NCBI RefSeq assembly: GCF_020382885.2
Contig: NC_058501.1
Coordinates: 16,736,001-16,800,000 of the forward strand
DNA: 64,000 nucleotides
Direction: 5' to 3'
From: Scatophagus argus
Taxonomy: Eukaryota; Chordata; Actinopteri; Scatophagidae
Position 1 is the first letter of the stretch. Each line of letters starts with the position of its first letter. The position numbers and the translations under genes were made by a program. The notes under the pieces are model-generated. The model was not told the origin of the DNA, did not search any database, and was given only the letters and a program-made list of their open reading frames with translations. Shown here piece after piece: positions 44,690 through 58,100 of the stretch.

Positions 44690-46835
44690 AAGGGGGGGTC
44701 AGCAGGGCCTGGAGCGACTATGGGGAAAGAGTGAGGGGAGCGGGAAAACAAAAGGAAGAGGAGTTTTGTGACGTCACACTTGGCCCGACCAAATGACTTT
44801 GACCTCAGTCACATGGGGGTGGGAAGATCCCCTTTGATGGACAGATGGACACACACATGCACACGCACACAAGCTCGCAGGAACACACATATGCTTACGT
44901 CTGTTGAACAGTTCACTCCAGCATTTAAAACAGTTTATAACCCACTACGCTCTTTAACCTGGCACGGTCCGGCTGTTTCTGTGAATGCTGACGCACATCA
45001 GACCCCATTCATTAAATTAATGCTCATTACACGATGACAATCATAAATCAACTTCCAGCAACAATGATAGCAGATAACACAACTTATGACTGAGCACATG
45101 GCCAGCTGTATTGATTCTACCATCGGTCCACTGACCACTTCCTGTGCGTCAGCAATGCAGAGTGTGTAAATTTTACCATAACTAAGAGCAAACACAGGAA
45201 AGGAAATTTCATATCCGCACGTTGTCACTGTTTATGTTTTGAAATAACGTACGGACATGGATGGGTTGGCTGAGCGCAACAGTTTGGAGTCAGAGTGCAT
45301 TTGAAAATGTTAGTAAATCAAAAAGACTTCTCTCCACATTCAGTAGGCTGTGTTTTGACCGCAGACGGAGGGGAGGCAGACCTCAAGTTCATTGAAATGT
45401 CAGCTTTGGTTTGAAGTGACTTTGACTTAAAGTGGTGAAAACACGGCATGGAAGATACAATGTCTTTCTTCTTTGGAGGGAAGTTTTTTTTCTGTTGTTG
45501 TCGTATCGCAGTTTTTTTTTTCTTTCTCTTGCGGAAAGAAAACATTTACTGTAAACGTTTATGTAAACTGTGAACTATCTATCCCTCATACTTGGACAAA
45601 CTATCTTATCTCTGAAATACTAAGTGAAAGACATGGAAGCAATGTGTTTGCGTGCATTCTTCATGACCAGCATTGTCATTATCTCTAGCTGACAAGTCTG
45701 TATCTGACTGCCATCTTTTATTTGTACATCTGCACGACCTGTCACAACCCAAATGTCTCTCCGGTTTTATTTTCTTGACCTTTTCTTGTTATGGAAACTT
45801 GCAAAAGCTTTGTTTCGTGGGCAGTTAGCAAACCACCTTTATCCTTCGAGGGCAGTGACTAAGGGGAAAGACATGAGAGTTATTCTAATCTCTCTATTTT
45901 TGTTCCCAATGTTTGTGTGCACTTTGACCTCCTGCTGTTCCCAATTAGCCACAAACTGCTCTGTTGGGAGATATTCAAATGCCTTACATGTCTTCTTTTA
46001 TCAATAGCAGTCTGTGAGTCAGGGACTTAGAAATGAAAGCCATGCAGAATTTTCTATTTTTGGCACAGAGTTCACACACTTTACCATTACACCCCCGTCG
46101 CCACTGTCTTTTAATGTCTGCCCCTCCCTTTTCTCCTTGGCTCCTAATCCTCTTTCTGTTCATCAACCATACGGTCCTTTCTCATCAGAAGGTCACCACT
46201 GGATGTATGAATGGTGTCAGTTGGCCTGTCTTGCATTACAGACACCCTCGCATCTGGCTGGACCCCTGGTAGTGCCAGGAAACATGCCAGGAATGCAAGG
46301 AATGGCCCTGTGAATGATAAGAAGGAAATTCCCCACAGCAGACTGGACTGAAAACCCAGAAAAAAACATGCCGGTGGGCAATCATTGGTGAGAAATGAAA
46401 GGGATGACGACAAAGAGTGGGATGGGAGTGGATGAAACAGGATGCTTGGACAGGCATAGGTCTAGGATTGACACTAAGACAATTACCGTAGTGACAGTGG
46501 CCATCATTGTTAGCTGAGAGTGATAACGAGGATGGGATGGTGACACACGATGGGCTGGGTTGGGAGAGAGAGATAGGTGAGGAGGTCATGAAGAAAAGAG
46601 CCAATGAGCAGCAATAGAGGTGGGATTAGAAAAAACAAAGTGATGGAAGAAAATGACTGAACGAAGATAATGATGGCACAGACGTAAAACAGACTATCAC
46701 CCATCTAAATGGTGCTGGATGAGAGTGAGGACAACTGTGGGACAGGAAGAGGGCGTAGAGATAGGGGCATGTCACAGGAAAAACAGTCCCCTTTAGTCAG
46801 GCCCTGATTGGGTGACAATGAGTGGGAAGAGGTGG

Positions 46836-46860
46836 ACACACACACACACACACACACACT
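46836..46860. repeat. (CA)n microsatellite
   Basis: About 12 CA units. Confidence 0.85.
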
Positions 46861-47214
46861 CCTCAGAGGCAGATTTCTGCCTGGTGAATCCTTGGATTTG
46901 ACTGACAGCACCTCTTTATGACTCAGTGTCCTGGTTTTTCAGCTGTCTCCCACACTGTGCCATCTGCAGAGGCTTTCAGGCTCAGTTTGAACCATGAACA
47001 CAACATTGCCAAACCCTGATCCAGATTAACTTCCCCTCTGTAGTGGCCTACTAAATCTGACTTTACATCAGTGTCTACTAACAAGCTAAGTCTACATCCC
47101 TTTTGTCTGACTGCTGGCGTTGAATTGGGGGCAGCCAGTCATTAATTGTTTTGAGCTGCTAAATTGCACCAGGAGGGATTGGATTACCTACCGCCAGAGT
47201 AGTCCACCCCCCCG

Positions 47215-47244
47215 CACACACACACACACGCACACACACACACC
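47215..47244. repeat. (CA)n microsatellite
   Basis: About 14 CA units with one CG interruption. Confidence 0.85.
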
Positions 47245-48847
47245 CTTCTTGTTTCCCTGTTTCCCCTGGATTACATCAGCGTTCAGGCTCCTTCATCTGT
47301 GAGTAAGCACATACCTCACAGTCACATGAGAGGCCAGAAACATGCCTAATGTGTTAGGACAGAAAGGTGGATAATGGGATACATGGAGGGGGGCAGGAAG
47401 TATAAACAGTGCTTCCTGTACATGGTTTTCTATTCATCTTCACTGGAAAGATAAGATGTGTATAGGTTGATTGATGGTGATCTAGATTATGTTTATGCAT
47501 TCTGGTGTTTGTATGTGTGCTTACTGTTCCCATCTTGAATAAAGCCAGTCTCTTCTGTATTCACATCACACATAATGAACAACCATGAAGGAAATGAAAC
47601 ATAATCCGTGTATAACTCCTAAGGGTGTCTTATCTTGTATGACAATGATTCATTCCTGTAATATCGTGAACACAGCATAGATCTTGGCCAATTACAATAG
47701 GAAAATCGAGCAATATAAATAATATCCCAGCCACAATCTGGGCTTCTTTTCTGAAATGCTACATACTAATTAATCTTCAAAGCAAAAAGTATTCTTGCAT
47801 GACAAAGCGAGTCCAGTAAGTTGTCTCTCAGATAACACTGTCCCAGGTCAGATCAACATTGTAAAGCTCGACAGAGACACAGTAAGTGCGGAACATGGAG
47901 ATGAGCGGCAATATGTGAGCCTTTGTTTTTACTTTATGGTGTGGTTGCAGAGAAAAAAATTAGGGTCAGAATTCGATCCAGTTAAAGTGGACAGTGCTGC
48001 CACTCTCTTGGACGTTTAGGTCAAAACCTCGCATAATGACTCTGTGCGGTTGCCTGGCTTTTCGACCCATCTTAAACAGCTGACACAAGGCACATAGGTG
48101 GGTGTGTGAGTTTTGAGGTGAGGCAATGAAAGGCGCAGGCAGGCAAGCAGAGGTAACTCTGTTTTTTTGGTAACCCCATTAAAATGAACCCCTGGGAGGT
48201 TTGGACGACTGACAGTTGAGGTGGAGCCCGGGGCAGCCAAGCAGGAGGGAGAGTGTTTTCATGTGTTTACGTGTGTGTTTTCCTTCACTACTGGGATTTA
48301 TATATATATGGCTGCAGGGCTGTCTCTCAGGTCTGCAGCTGAGTGTGACGGGGGTTTGCTCAGGGGTACAGGAACGGGCCACTGGGATGACCTGTGGAAC
48401 ACCCCGTTATCCTCCAGGGAGCAATGCTTTTGAGGAGCGGGTCCCCCCACCACCCTTCACCTCCAATGTGCCGAATCAGTGGAAGGCAGAAACCCAGAGA
48501 GTATCCCTGACACTAATATGGAAAAAAGCCTGTTTGGAGCGAATATAAGGGCAAATATTATTCTTCCTGAGCGTAACCACGGCGAGCACCTCTGACCTGG
48601 CAGTGAAAGTGCTGAAACAAAAAGCCCAAAGACTTTCTCTGCTCCATCAAAGGAGAGCTGCATAAAATAAACACGGCCATCAGATTACCACGCTGAACAC
48701 GGGGCCGCGTTAGCCCGCGCCGGCCGCCCTGCCGCCCAACCCCATTGCTCTATGGGAGTTAAGTGTGGGGTCCGTTCAGTCAACACCATGACGCAAAATG
48801 GAACAAGCCTCTGACAGAAGCCCCAGGCTGATGGAATAAGGCCCCTA

Positions 48848-48878
48848 CCCACAGGCCCACAGGCCCACAGGCCCCCCG
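48848..48878. repeat. short tandem repeat of CCCACAGG(C)
   Basis: Three to four copies of a nine-base unit at the edge of a GC-rich block. Confidence 0.7.
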
Positions 48879-49039
48879 GCCCGAGAGAAACAAACTGAGC
48901 AAGAAAGAGAGAGGGAGAGAGAGGCAGGAAAACAGGAGGAAAGAAGAGGACAGGAGGGAAAAGGCAGATGAGGAAATTTTTAAAAAGAGGAAAAGACCAC
49001 CAGTTCCAAATTGGTGGCACTGGCCCTGTCCCAAATTGA

Positions 49040-49063
49040 GCACACACACACACACACACACAC
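49040..49063. repeat. (CA)n microsatellite
   Basis: About 12 CA units; a CAGGG-type pentamer repeat follows at about 49140-49170. Confidence 0.85.
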
Positions 49064-51894
49064 GAACACTGCTGCTGCCGACAGCGTGCTGCCAGCAGGA
49101 GGCCAGGACAGACAGCCGCCAGCGGAGGGAAGGCCCGGGGCCGAGCAGGGCAGGGCAGGGCAAGGCAGGGTACAGTGGTTGGTGGTAGTGGTTGTAGCTG
49201 CCAGTGAGACTGCGAGACTTAGCTGGCTAGTCCTACTAACAGTGGACAGCCTCAGTCCAGTGGATCTGACCTCACAGGGGTTCTTTTATATCCCTGCGTG
49301 TGTCTGTGTGCATTTGAGTGTGTAGGGGCTTGCATGTGTGCACCAAAAAAAAAAAAAGAGAAATGTTTGTGTGTTTATGTGTGCACTTCACGTTTGGATG
49401 ACGTAACCAGGAGAAAACAGATCTGTCCCTTGAGGAAGACCAAGGCTTTTCTCTTGGCCTTTAAGTCATCTCACTGAGGCCCCGCTGTCCATTTCATCCA
49501 CCTAAAGTCTGCAGCCACAATCTGTCGTCTGTCTGCATCTTACTGAGTTCCCTCCCAGCACCTCTGACCTTCTCACCGCTCGTCTCAAACCTCACGCAGA
49601 TTCCTACACCCCCAGTCTGTCTTTTTGTCTGTCTGTGATCTAACAGAGATTCCCTCTTCTCCCTTATTTCCTTCTTGGCCTTAATACAGAACTTAGCCAT
49701 GAGCCATGTACAATATTCCACTCTGACTTTGTTTCAGACTAGAGCTGAGTCTCTGGTGACTGTGTCTCATACAGCAAGGTCCTTAAATATTTTCAGTCTG
49801 AGACCCCAAAGGAGAAAATTAACTTTATGTCTCGGGAGCCACACTCATAAAAGTAATATTGCTCCCTTTGCTATTCGAGGTCAGTATAAAACAAACACAA
49901 TTTAGGTCAACACTAGTGTAAGAAACCAGATGCTGTCACGTTGGACAATGATGACTACTTTGGACTCAGGCCCTCACACTTTCTCCTCTGATTTAATGAT
50001 AAAACATGTCTCACAACCTCCATCAGCAGGCCTACAGTCATCATATTCTGCCCTTTCCCCTGACGTATGACTTGAAAAACCTCCTTATACTGCGGGCTTC
50101 AGGATGACGTAGGATTCAGGTAAAGTGTTACCAGATCACAAATAGATACTGAGGCCGTGCCAGGTTGTAGCTGTTAGTGTTAAGTGTGAGAGCCATGGGC
50201 CCTTTCTGGTTCCTGAAAATGACTCCTGTGTGTAGCAATAATGAACACAATCACTGTGGTCCACTGGGCCTCACACCAGCAGCATTGCATTACTGCGCTC
50301 GCCTCCCTACTGTTCTCCTTTTCTTTTCATCCCTCTCTCTTTTCTCCTCTGACTCAGCTGTTTTGTAGGAAAATCCGTCTCTTTGAAGAAGGGAAGAATC
50401 TTTCATTACTCGACAGCGGGGAGAGAGAAGGAGATGATAGGGAGAGAATAACTGCCCCATTGTCTTCACGCACACACGCCCCTCCATCCACCAATGATAA
50501 TTGTGTCGAGCTAATTACAGAGAGCTGCTACAACAGGTGTGGAACTCTGCACCTGGGGAAAAAAGTCTACTTAGTGCGTGTGTGTGAGGAGAGACACACA
50601 GACACACAGACAGACAGAGAAAGAGGATTCGGTGTGTGACTATGAAACTGTTGGAGAAAGTGTGTATGACATTTTGTCTGTGTCAGTGATTGAGATCACA
50701 GAAAGCTATGTGTCACACGCTTACTAAACCTTACATGTTACTTAATGGTACTCAGTCATTGCTCACTGTATTGTATCACAGACTACTGTAATATCATACA
50801 ATCAACCCGGACCTATACCAGTCTGAACCCCATCTGTGTTTAATTATAAAGCTACAGACTACATCTGTTTGACATTACTGGAAAGTTGAAATTAGCACAC
50901 AAACACCGTCTCACTCTCACTCATACACCACATTGAATTTCAAATGAGAGTGATTACAATCACTTAATTGATAAATGTAACCACAGTGAGCCTCTTCTCA
51001 TGATTCATAATCTATAATCGGTCTTTTTTTTTTTTTTTGTTTATGACAGCACAGTAAGAAATTGGGGAGACAGAACCCGAGGCAAGAGTGATGATGTAAG
51101 CGGGGGGGGGTCTCTCACGGGACTGATGTTTTTTGGGCTTTTTACCGTAAAGGAATTCATCTGAGAAGCTGACCGGAAGAAAGGAAGCTGTTTGGTCGGA
51201 CGCCAAAGGGGGGTGCATGATAACTTGCGTTTGTCGGGACGTCATAGAGCTTCACTCTCAAAACAAAGAAAGTGGTTTCTAAAGAGGTCTGGCAGACTAG
51301 ATTGATTGGATATTACAGATTTGTGACAGTTCAAGTTCAAGCTATTACTCACTCATGATGATATCACCTGTCTGCTGTCTGTTCATGACAGCCATTGGCT
51401 AATTTATGCTTAATTAGCTGGACTTTTTTACATGGCCAGGGGACTGTGCCACATTAATGAAATGGGAAACCCAACCGATCAGACCTCTTGAGTGTGTCAC
51501 ACCAGCCCTAGGGGAATTAAAATCTCCCCTGCTCTTAAATCACCAGTTTTAACTTTGCCACAGCTTACCTTAGTAAAGCTAACCTTTGTGCTTGGTCGTC
51601 ACAGTCTCATTTACTTCCCTGAGTCATGACCTTTTGTAAAATGCTACCATTATTACAGGAAATGAGAATGAGGCTTTGCAGCAGACTGTAATGTAGTTGT
51701 GTGATCACCTCCTTACTCAACCAATTGTACCTGCAGACTCATCATTTAGCGTCAGAAGTGAATGAGTCCTGCATTGCCACCTTGTGGAATATTCCTTTGG
51801 TGTTTGAAGTTGAGGCTAGTGGCCAAGCTCAGGGGGCCCTGCTGTGGGAAGCAAGCGAGTCAAAGATCATGCGGAAACTGTAGGTCTTCAATGT

Positions 51895-51900
51895 TTTATT
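51895..51900 (-). promoter_or_regulatory. rasip1: poly(A) signal of rasip1
   Basis: AATAAA on minus about 280 nt past the rasip1 stop. Confidence 0.6.
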
Positions 51901-52176
51901 AAAAACAAGTAGTTTAAAAGCCAAGTAAAACGGTCACAGAAAGCACAGCACTGCATGGCCTAAGAGACATGATGTTTTACTCACTGTTTTAAAATAAAAT
52001 CTATAAAGACAATACATTTCTCTTGTTTGAAAATATCTAAGTGAATAAATGAACTGATATGGAAAAACAGAAAAACATGTCCAGTTTTCATTTTTTGCTT
52101 TGTTTTCATCTGCTCTTTCTGATGTTAGCCTTTTCACTCCTATGAGACATCTATATATGGACAAATATGGACTTCC

Positions 52177-55100
52177 TCAAAGGCGAGTCCTCTGATTGGC
52201 AGGGAGCTCGTCCTGGTCGAGTCCCCACAAGAAGGTGCGGAGACGTGTCACTTCCTTTTGCAGCTCAGGGCTCGGGATTGGCTGGGAAAGGTCAAGGCGT
52301 GGAGTCTCATTTGGCAGGATTAAAGGAGGGTGGTCCAGGAAGCTCTCAAAGATGTCTAAAAGATCAAGACAAGAAAAGGAAGAGTTGACTTACAGATAAT
52401 GTCTCAATTGCACGGACAAATTCTTCTTCTTCTTTGATTCATTCATTTATGTATTACCACCACTAAGCTCTGTGCCTGGCGGGGGAGCCCAGGATGCTGG
52501 TGGGGCTCTGGTTGGACCCAGCTTGTAATGGGTGAGCAGGTGGTGCAACTGAGAAGGGCTCAACAAGACGTGGTCCTCCTGTAGACTTTTCCAGGTTGAC
52601 TGGAAGATGAGAGGTTAATAGAGAAAGAAAAACGACAGTTAGAATTTATGGGTCGGGCCCAGGAAGACACACTGCACATGTTGGTGTACTACCTGGATAA
52701 GGCGAGTCTTGGGAATACACAGGAAGTTGACTGTGACCGACAGTTTCTTCATAAACTCAGAGGCTATGTCTCCTAAGCCCGCCCCCTGCAGCCAATCCAT
52801 AACCAGATCCAAGTTTGTACGGATCTGGACTGCTCTGGACCATGAAAACAGTCCATCTAATGGGAAAGAACAGAAAGAAGAAACAGTGAAAGTTTCCGAA
52901 AAACATGTAACTGGATACTTCTGTTTTAAAAAACAATAAATAAAGACAGGAGATTATTCTGTTATCAAATAGAGCACATTTAAGTTCAGCTTATAAGGTG
53001 TGATTCAGATGAACTCTGGCCTTTTAAGCGAGACAAACTTTTCATAACTACAAAAAAACATCACTACATTTTTGCCACTACAGCCTTACTTGGTCTGGAA
53101 TGTCCAGTAGTTTATTGTTAGCTAATGTTAGAAGCGACATAGTTCTGTATAACAGACATCACTGACTAATATCACAAACTGTATGACTCTTATTTTCTGT
53201 TTGGCAAAAGCTACATCGGCTCGCTTTAGCCTCTGCCCTCTCACCTCTCTCCAGCAACGTATTGAGCAGGGAGGTGTTGGTGAAGAAGAAGAGGTAGCCA
53301 AAGGTTTGGGAGGTGAGCGGTGGAGACAGACATGCCTCCCGCGACAGCATCAGGGAACAGCGATATACTTCCACTAGCCCGGCAACTCTGGCCGGCAAGG
53401 CGGACACGTCATCCACCTCTCCTTCGCCTTCTCTTTTCTCTTCTCCCTCCACAACCTGAGCTCCATCCTTCTCCTTCTCCTTCTCTTCGCTGGAGAATGG
53501 GTTGGTGTCCAAGAGAGCTGGAAGGAGTGAGTACAGGGTCTTTGTGGACACAAGATAAAGAAACTTTAGTTCACTTGTGTAAAAAAAAGCAAAAATACAT
53601 GTTGCTTTAACGATCAGTGAATGGCCATGGGATGGCAATGTCAGTCTGTTGTTCAGGTGCACCATTTTAGTCCATGCTGAACTATTTCAACAGGTATTTG
53701 ATGAATTTTCATGAAATTTTGTACAGACATTCATGGTTCCCAGAGGATAAATCCTGTTGACTTTGGTGATCCCAAGACACTGTGCCATGAGGTTGATATC
53801 TGCAGTTAAGATGGAAATGTCTTATCTACAGCTGGACTGATTGCTATGACTGCTTTGGACATATTAATTTCCACATCTGGGTGAATTATAATAAGTCTGG
53901 TGTTCCTCTGACCTGAGACAAAGAAATATACTGAAATTAGACAGTATGCATACTGAAGGCAGCTGATTTTCAAATGAGCTGTTGATGCACACTATTGTCC
54001 CAGAATATAAAGCACAACGGAAACGGAGGAGCTGTTCGCAGCTGCAACAACATGAAATACAATGTGGGTGATGTTGAAACAACTCAAGAAACATCTTGAA
54101 AAACCAAAAAAAACGTTTTAACAAAGACATTTTGCTGTCTCTTTGAAAATTTTAATTTGGCAGTTGTTGCAGTTTGACTGACATGTGGCGCCACACATTT
54201 ACAATCAGTGAAGTATGTTGATTTCTTTGTATGTATGTTGTAACTGCTGTGCACATTGACATTTAGAAAAGTAGTATAATGTGTAGAATATTTATGTAGT
54301 AGCCTATGGATTTCAGATGCTGCTTTTGTGTGGGTTTTTTTTTTTTTAATGCTGTACCTTGGTCAGGTGATACACACACTGTTGGAAAGTGTGCATAATG
54401 ACATCATCCAGCTGTGCCAGAGCTTCTGAGCAGGTGTCCATGTCAGTTGTCAGAAGAGGGTCCCCTGGGGCTTTAAAGAAACGTAAAGATGAATTAAAGA
54501 ATTTGTATCTGCTTCAGTTTCTGTTCTGTGCTATTTCATTAAACAGTCATAGCTTCCTTAGGGTCAGGTTTTATTTGAATTTCAAGTGTTCTCAGATCAC
54601 TCTCACCTTCAAACTCCCACTCTTTCTCCATAGCTTCAACTTTGACCTGGAAGAAGTTAAGGAGCTCTGTGGCATTTGACATCCAGAATATCAGGGGTCG
54701 AAGGTCAGATGACAGTTTGAGGACATTTGGTGTGCTTATTTCCCCTTCTTGCTCTGTGGAACTGAACACATTTATGTAATGCCAAAGTTATGTGAGCTGT
54801 AAAATGATAAAACATTCTTCTGTCAATGTTTTGGTGTCGTAAAAGAGAAACACACTGTGCTGTGAGTAAAAATAGACTGCGTTATTATTACTCAGCTATA
54901 TATCAGCCATTTTCCAACATCACTGTGTTACAATGTTTTCATCATACTAGAAAAATTTACCAAAGACACAACAGCACAGGCACAAATGTATCATAAATCA
55001 CTCAGCAGGAGATCTCTAAACAGAGGAAACATGACGTAGAACAAAAATGTTCTTACTTTTGCGTGGGATGCTTATCCCCAAATTCCTTAATGTTATCCTG

Positions 55101-58100
55101 TAAAGAGAGTTGGAGACGGAAGAGAGAAAAGACATTTTGGCTTAGTCTGGGGGTGGAGAAGGGGGGGAGCAGAGTCTGGCCCTGTAGCCAGGACAATTAC
55201 AGCACATTTTCCAGCAGAGGGGCAGTGACATCAGCTCATCCTCGCTGCTGTCCACAACGTAACGAGCCACAACAAGGGGCATATGGCTCCATGCTGGGTT
55301 TTTTTTTTTTTTTTTGTCTGATTAAATGTGGCAGTCTCAATCTGCCAGCAGGAAAGTATCTATCCTATTAGAAACTAAAAAAAACAAAAAAAAAGTAACG
55401 CCTGCGCACTTGCTCCATGCCAAGAAAAGTTTATTAATGACATTTCAATCCCACTTGAATGTTTCTCAGGTCAGAGCCTTTGAAAAATAGAAACCACTCC
55501 CATATTTATACATCATGCACACCGGCAGGCTGACAGCTCTAAGAAGGAAGGTGTGATTAATCTTACAAATTGCCCAGGGTGATGAACATCCAAGTTCAAT
55601 GAACCTCCCTGATATTTTTCTGCCAGTCTTTTAATCATAATAATTATTATTATTGTGATCGTGACCATCATGTTATGCAATACGATCCCAAAAATGGTTC
55701 AATTCTCATCACCTCCACAGATGAACCCTGGCTAAAATTTGAGATGTTTTATTATTTTGCTTAGCATGCAATAACATTGCACACTTTATATGCTGAGCTG
55801 TTATTGTTATTTTGGCCAGGATAGCAGCATGGCTCTATAGATAACAATATTTTTCAGTCTGCTACTTTTGTCCAAACTGAAATAAGTCAACTGTTGAATG
55901 GGATGACATTCATGGCTCCCAGAGGATGACTTAGGAGTTCAAAGCACTGCTGTTCCTTACCCAGATTTTCTTAGTATTTATTGGATTATTTTGTGCTTTT
56001 ATAACAGAGCAAACAGTAGAAAGTTAGCAGGTAATGAGAGAAGTTAGAGAGAGATGGGAAATAACATGCAACAATTGTTGTGGTCATCACAGTTCATGGT
56101 TAACACTATAACTCCTAGGCTACCACTACATCCCATATAAAATTTTTATTTTATATATTGAGGTGCTTTTTTATTGTTACTTACCCAGACAATTTCTTTA
56201 ATTAGATTGGCTGACTTCAGTAATATCTGTGGTGTGAGAGCTGGGTCCAGGTGTTTGGAGGCATGATCTATCATGATTGACAGAAGATAAGCAGGAGCTA
56301 AAGGCCCGCCCCCAGAGTCCGGAGAGGAATTTTTGGAGATTATCTCCTTAGAGAAAAGTGAGGGATAAGCATAGCACTTGTCAACAAGGACATTTTTCTA
56401 TAATACAATCAATAGTAGGTGGATAGTTCATGAGTGCTTCCTGTCTCACCTGCAACAGGGAATCTGCGTGACGGGGGTGGAACTTCAGAACTGCCTCGGT
56501 CGATCCCAGATACAGCCTCAGTGCTTCCTGTCTGTCTACTAACCCTGAGGGGCAGCAGGCGGTGGAGATATCTGCCTGCCAGGGCAGGGTCAACGCCAGC
56601 GGTGGAGCTGGAGTCACACGGGGGTCACGGTACAGGAAAAGGAAGTGAGTCCCCAGACCAATCACATCCCCAGGCTTTAGGACTGTCTCCCTGTAAATGG
56701 TTACTCCATTGTGTGTGACTCCAGCTCCTCTGAAGGGCCGCATCAGAGCTGAAAAATACAAAATTAGAGCAAAATTAGATGAAGGTAGATTTAAACACAG
56801 CGAGTGCTCCACTGACGTAAGTAAGATATGAGTTAGTTACTGCTTTATTACCTTGTCCGGTGGGAGTCTCGGGAACAGCTGAGTCTCTCCTGACCAATAA
56901 ATGTCTGGCCAAGAGGTCAGGAGCAGAGAGGAACGTTTCCACCTTCAAGGGCTTCTTCCCCTTCCTCTCCCTTTCTCTGTCCTTCTCCCTCTCCTTCACT
57001 GTGGGCTTTCTTCCAAACACATGTGTATGTCCCACCATGATGTACAAAACAAAATCCTGAACAAAACACACAGTGGAAAGCAGAGAAAATTCAGGGAGGT
57101 CTGTTATCTTTTAAGTGCTATGGTTTGTATCAATTTTCCATCTTAGAGATGTTAAGTTGAACAGAAAACGGTTGATAAGGCATGAAGTGTGTCACAGTTT
57201 GCAACAATGGAGACTGGAGTGAGGTCATTATGTATGAGTGATGTACACAGAGGGGTTTTGTACTTTCATTGGATTAAATATTGAGGCATTGTGCTCCTCT
57301 GAGGCTGTTTTGTGCAGCATGCTGAATGGGAGAGGCTCGTAGAGAGATGGTATGTGGCGATTACAGACATGCAGGTATGAAGTCATGTACAGGGTGTGTG
57401 CACGCGTTTACATCTGCACAAATCCTCTACAAAGTGCCTGTTAGTTTGCATATCCGCACATCAGTGCGTACGCACCTTGTCACAGAGTATCCCATGTAAA
57501 TATACGTGCTTGTGTCTATGCAAGCCTGTGTTTACGTAGTGTACGTGTGTGTGGGTGTTGTTTGTGAGCATTTGTGTGCGCGATATCATCTGTCAGCATG
57601 TCTTGCCTTGCTCTGATCGTAACCCTGCAGCAATAGAAAGTAGGGTCGGTCTGTGGGTGGAAGGATCAAACTTTGTGACATCACTTCCAGGTCACAGCTT
57701 GAATAATCCTTCTCATCCTCGGCTGGCTGATTTGTCCACCCAACCTTTGCTTCGGCTTTTGAAACTCTAATCTGAAAAAGTGGGTTAAGACATGAGGGGT
57801 TAGAACATCAAATGCACGATTAAGTCTTTGTTTTTTTTTTCCTCACCACATCATCGTCTTTACCTCTCCTGGCTGTGGGTTGATCATGCTCACAATGTTT
57901 TTCCTGTCCTGCATCCCTCTGTTGTTGTTAGGCTGGTTTCCAGAGCCATGGGGGTCTTTGTTGACATGGTTGCCTTGACGACGCCGTAGACTCAGGTTCA
58001 TGTCACTGATGCTCCTCCTGAGCTCAGTGTTCCTTCCACGGTGACCACGCTCACTCTCCTCTGGTCCGCCGCCTGACGCCATCCTGCTCCGCCGCCAGCG

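Larger units (their letters stand above)
38976..51894. other. gene-free stretch between il11 and rasip1
   Basis: About 13 kb without a supportable gene. Open frames here come from microsatellites and C/T- or G/A-rich runs and show no domain or splice context. It holds many CA/GT tracts, one full-length diverged interspersed repeat (42323-42930) and several non-repetitive blocks that look like candidate regulatory elements (about 43140-43345, 48440-48720, 50460-50560, 51370-51560). Confidence 0.55.

Noticed and set aside
46144-46704. Open frames of 60-122 codons on minus
   Set aside because: Low-information Ser/Leu-rich translations with no homology I recognise and no splice sites joining them.
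48216-49163. Group of overlapping open frames in both strands
   Set aside because: They arise from a GC-rich, CA-repeat-containing block. Considered as a possible missed gene, but no frame shows a domain or consistent splicing.
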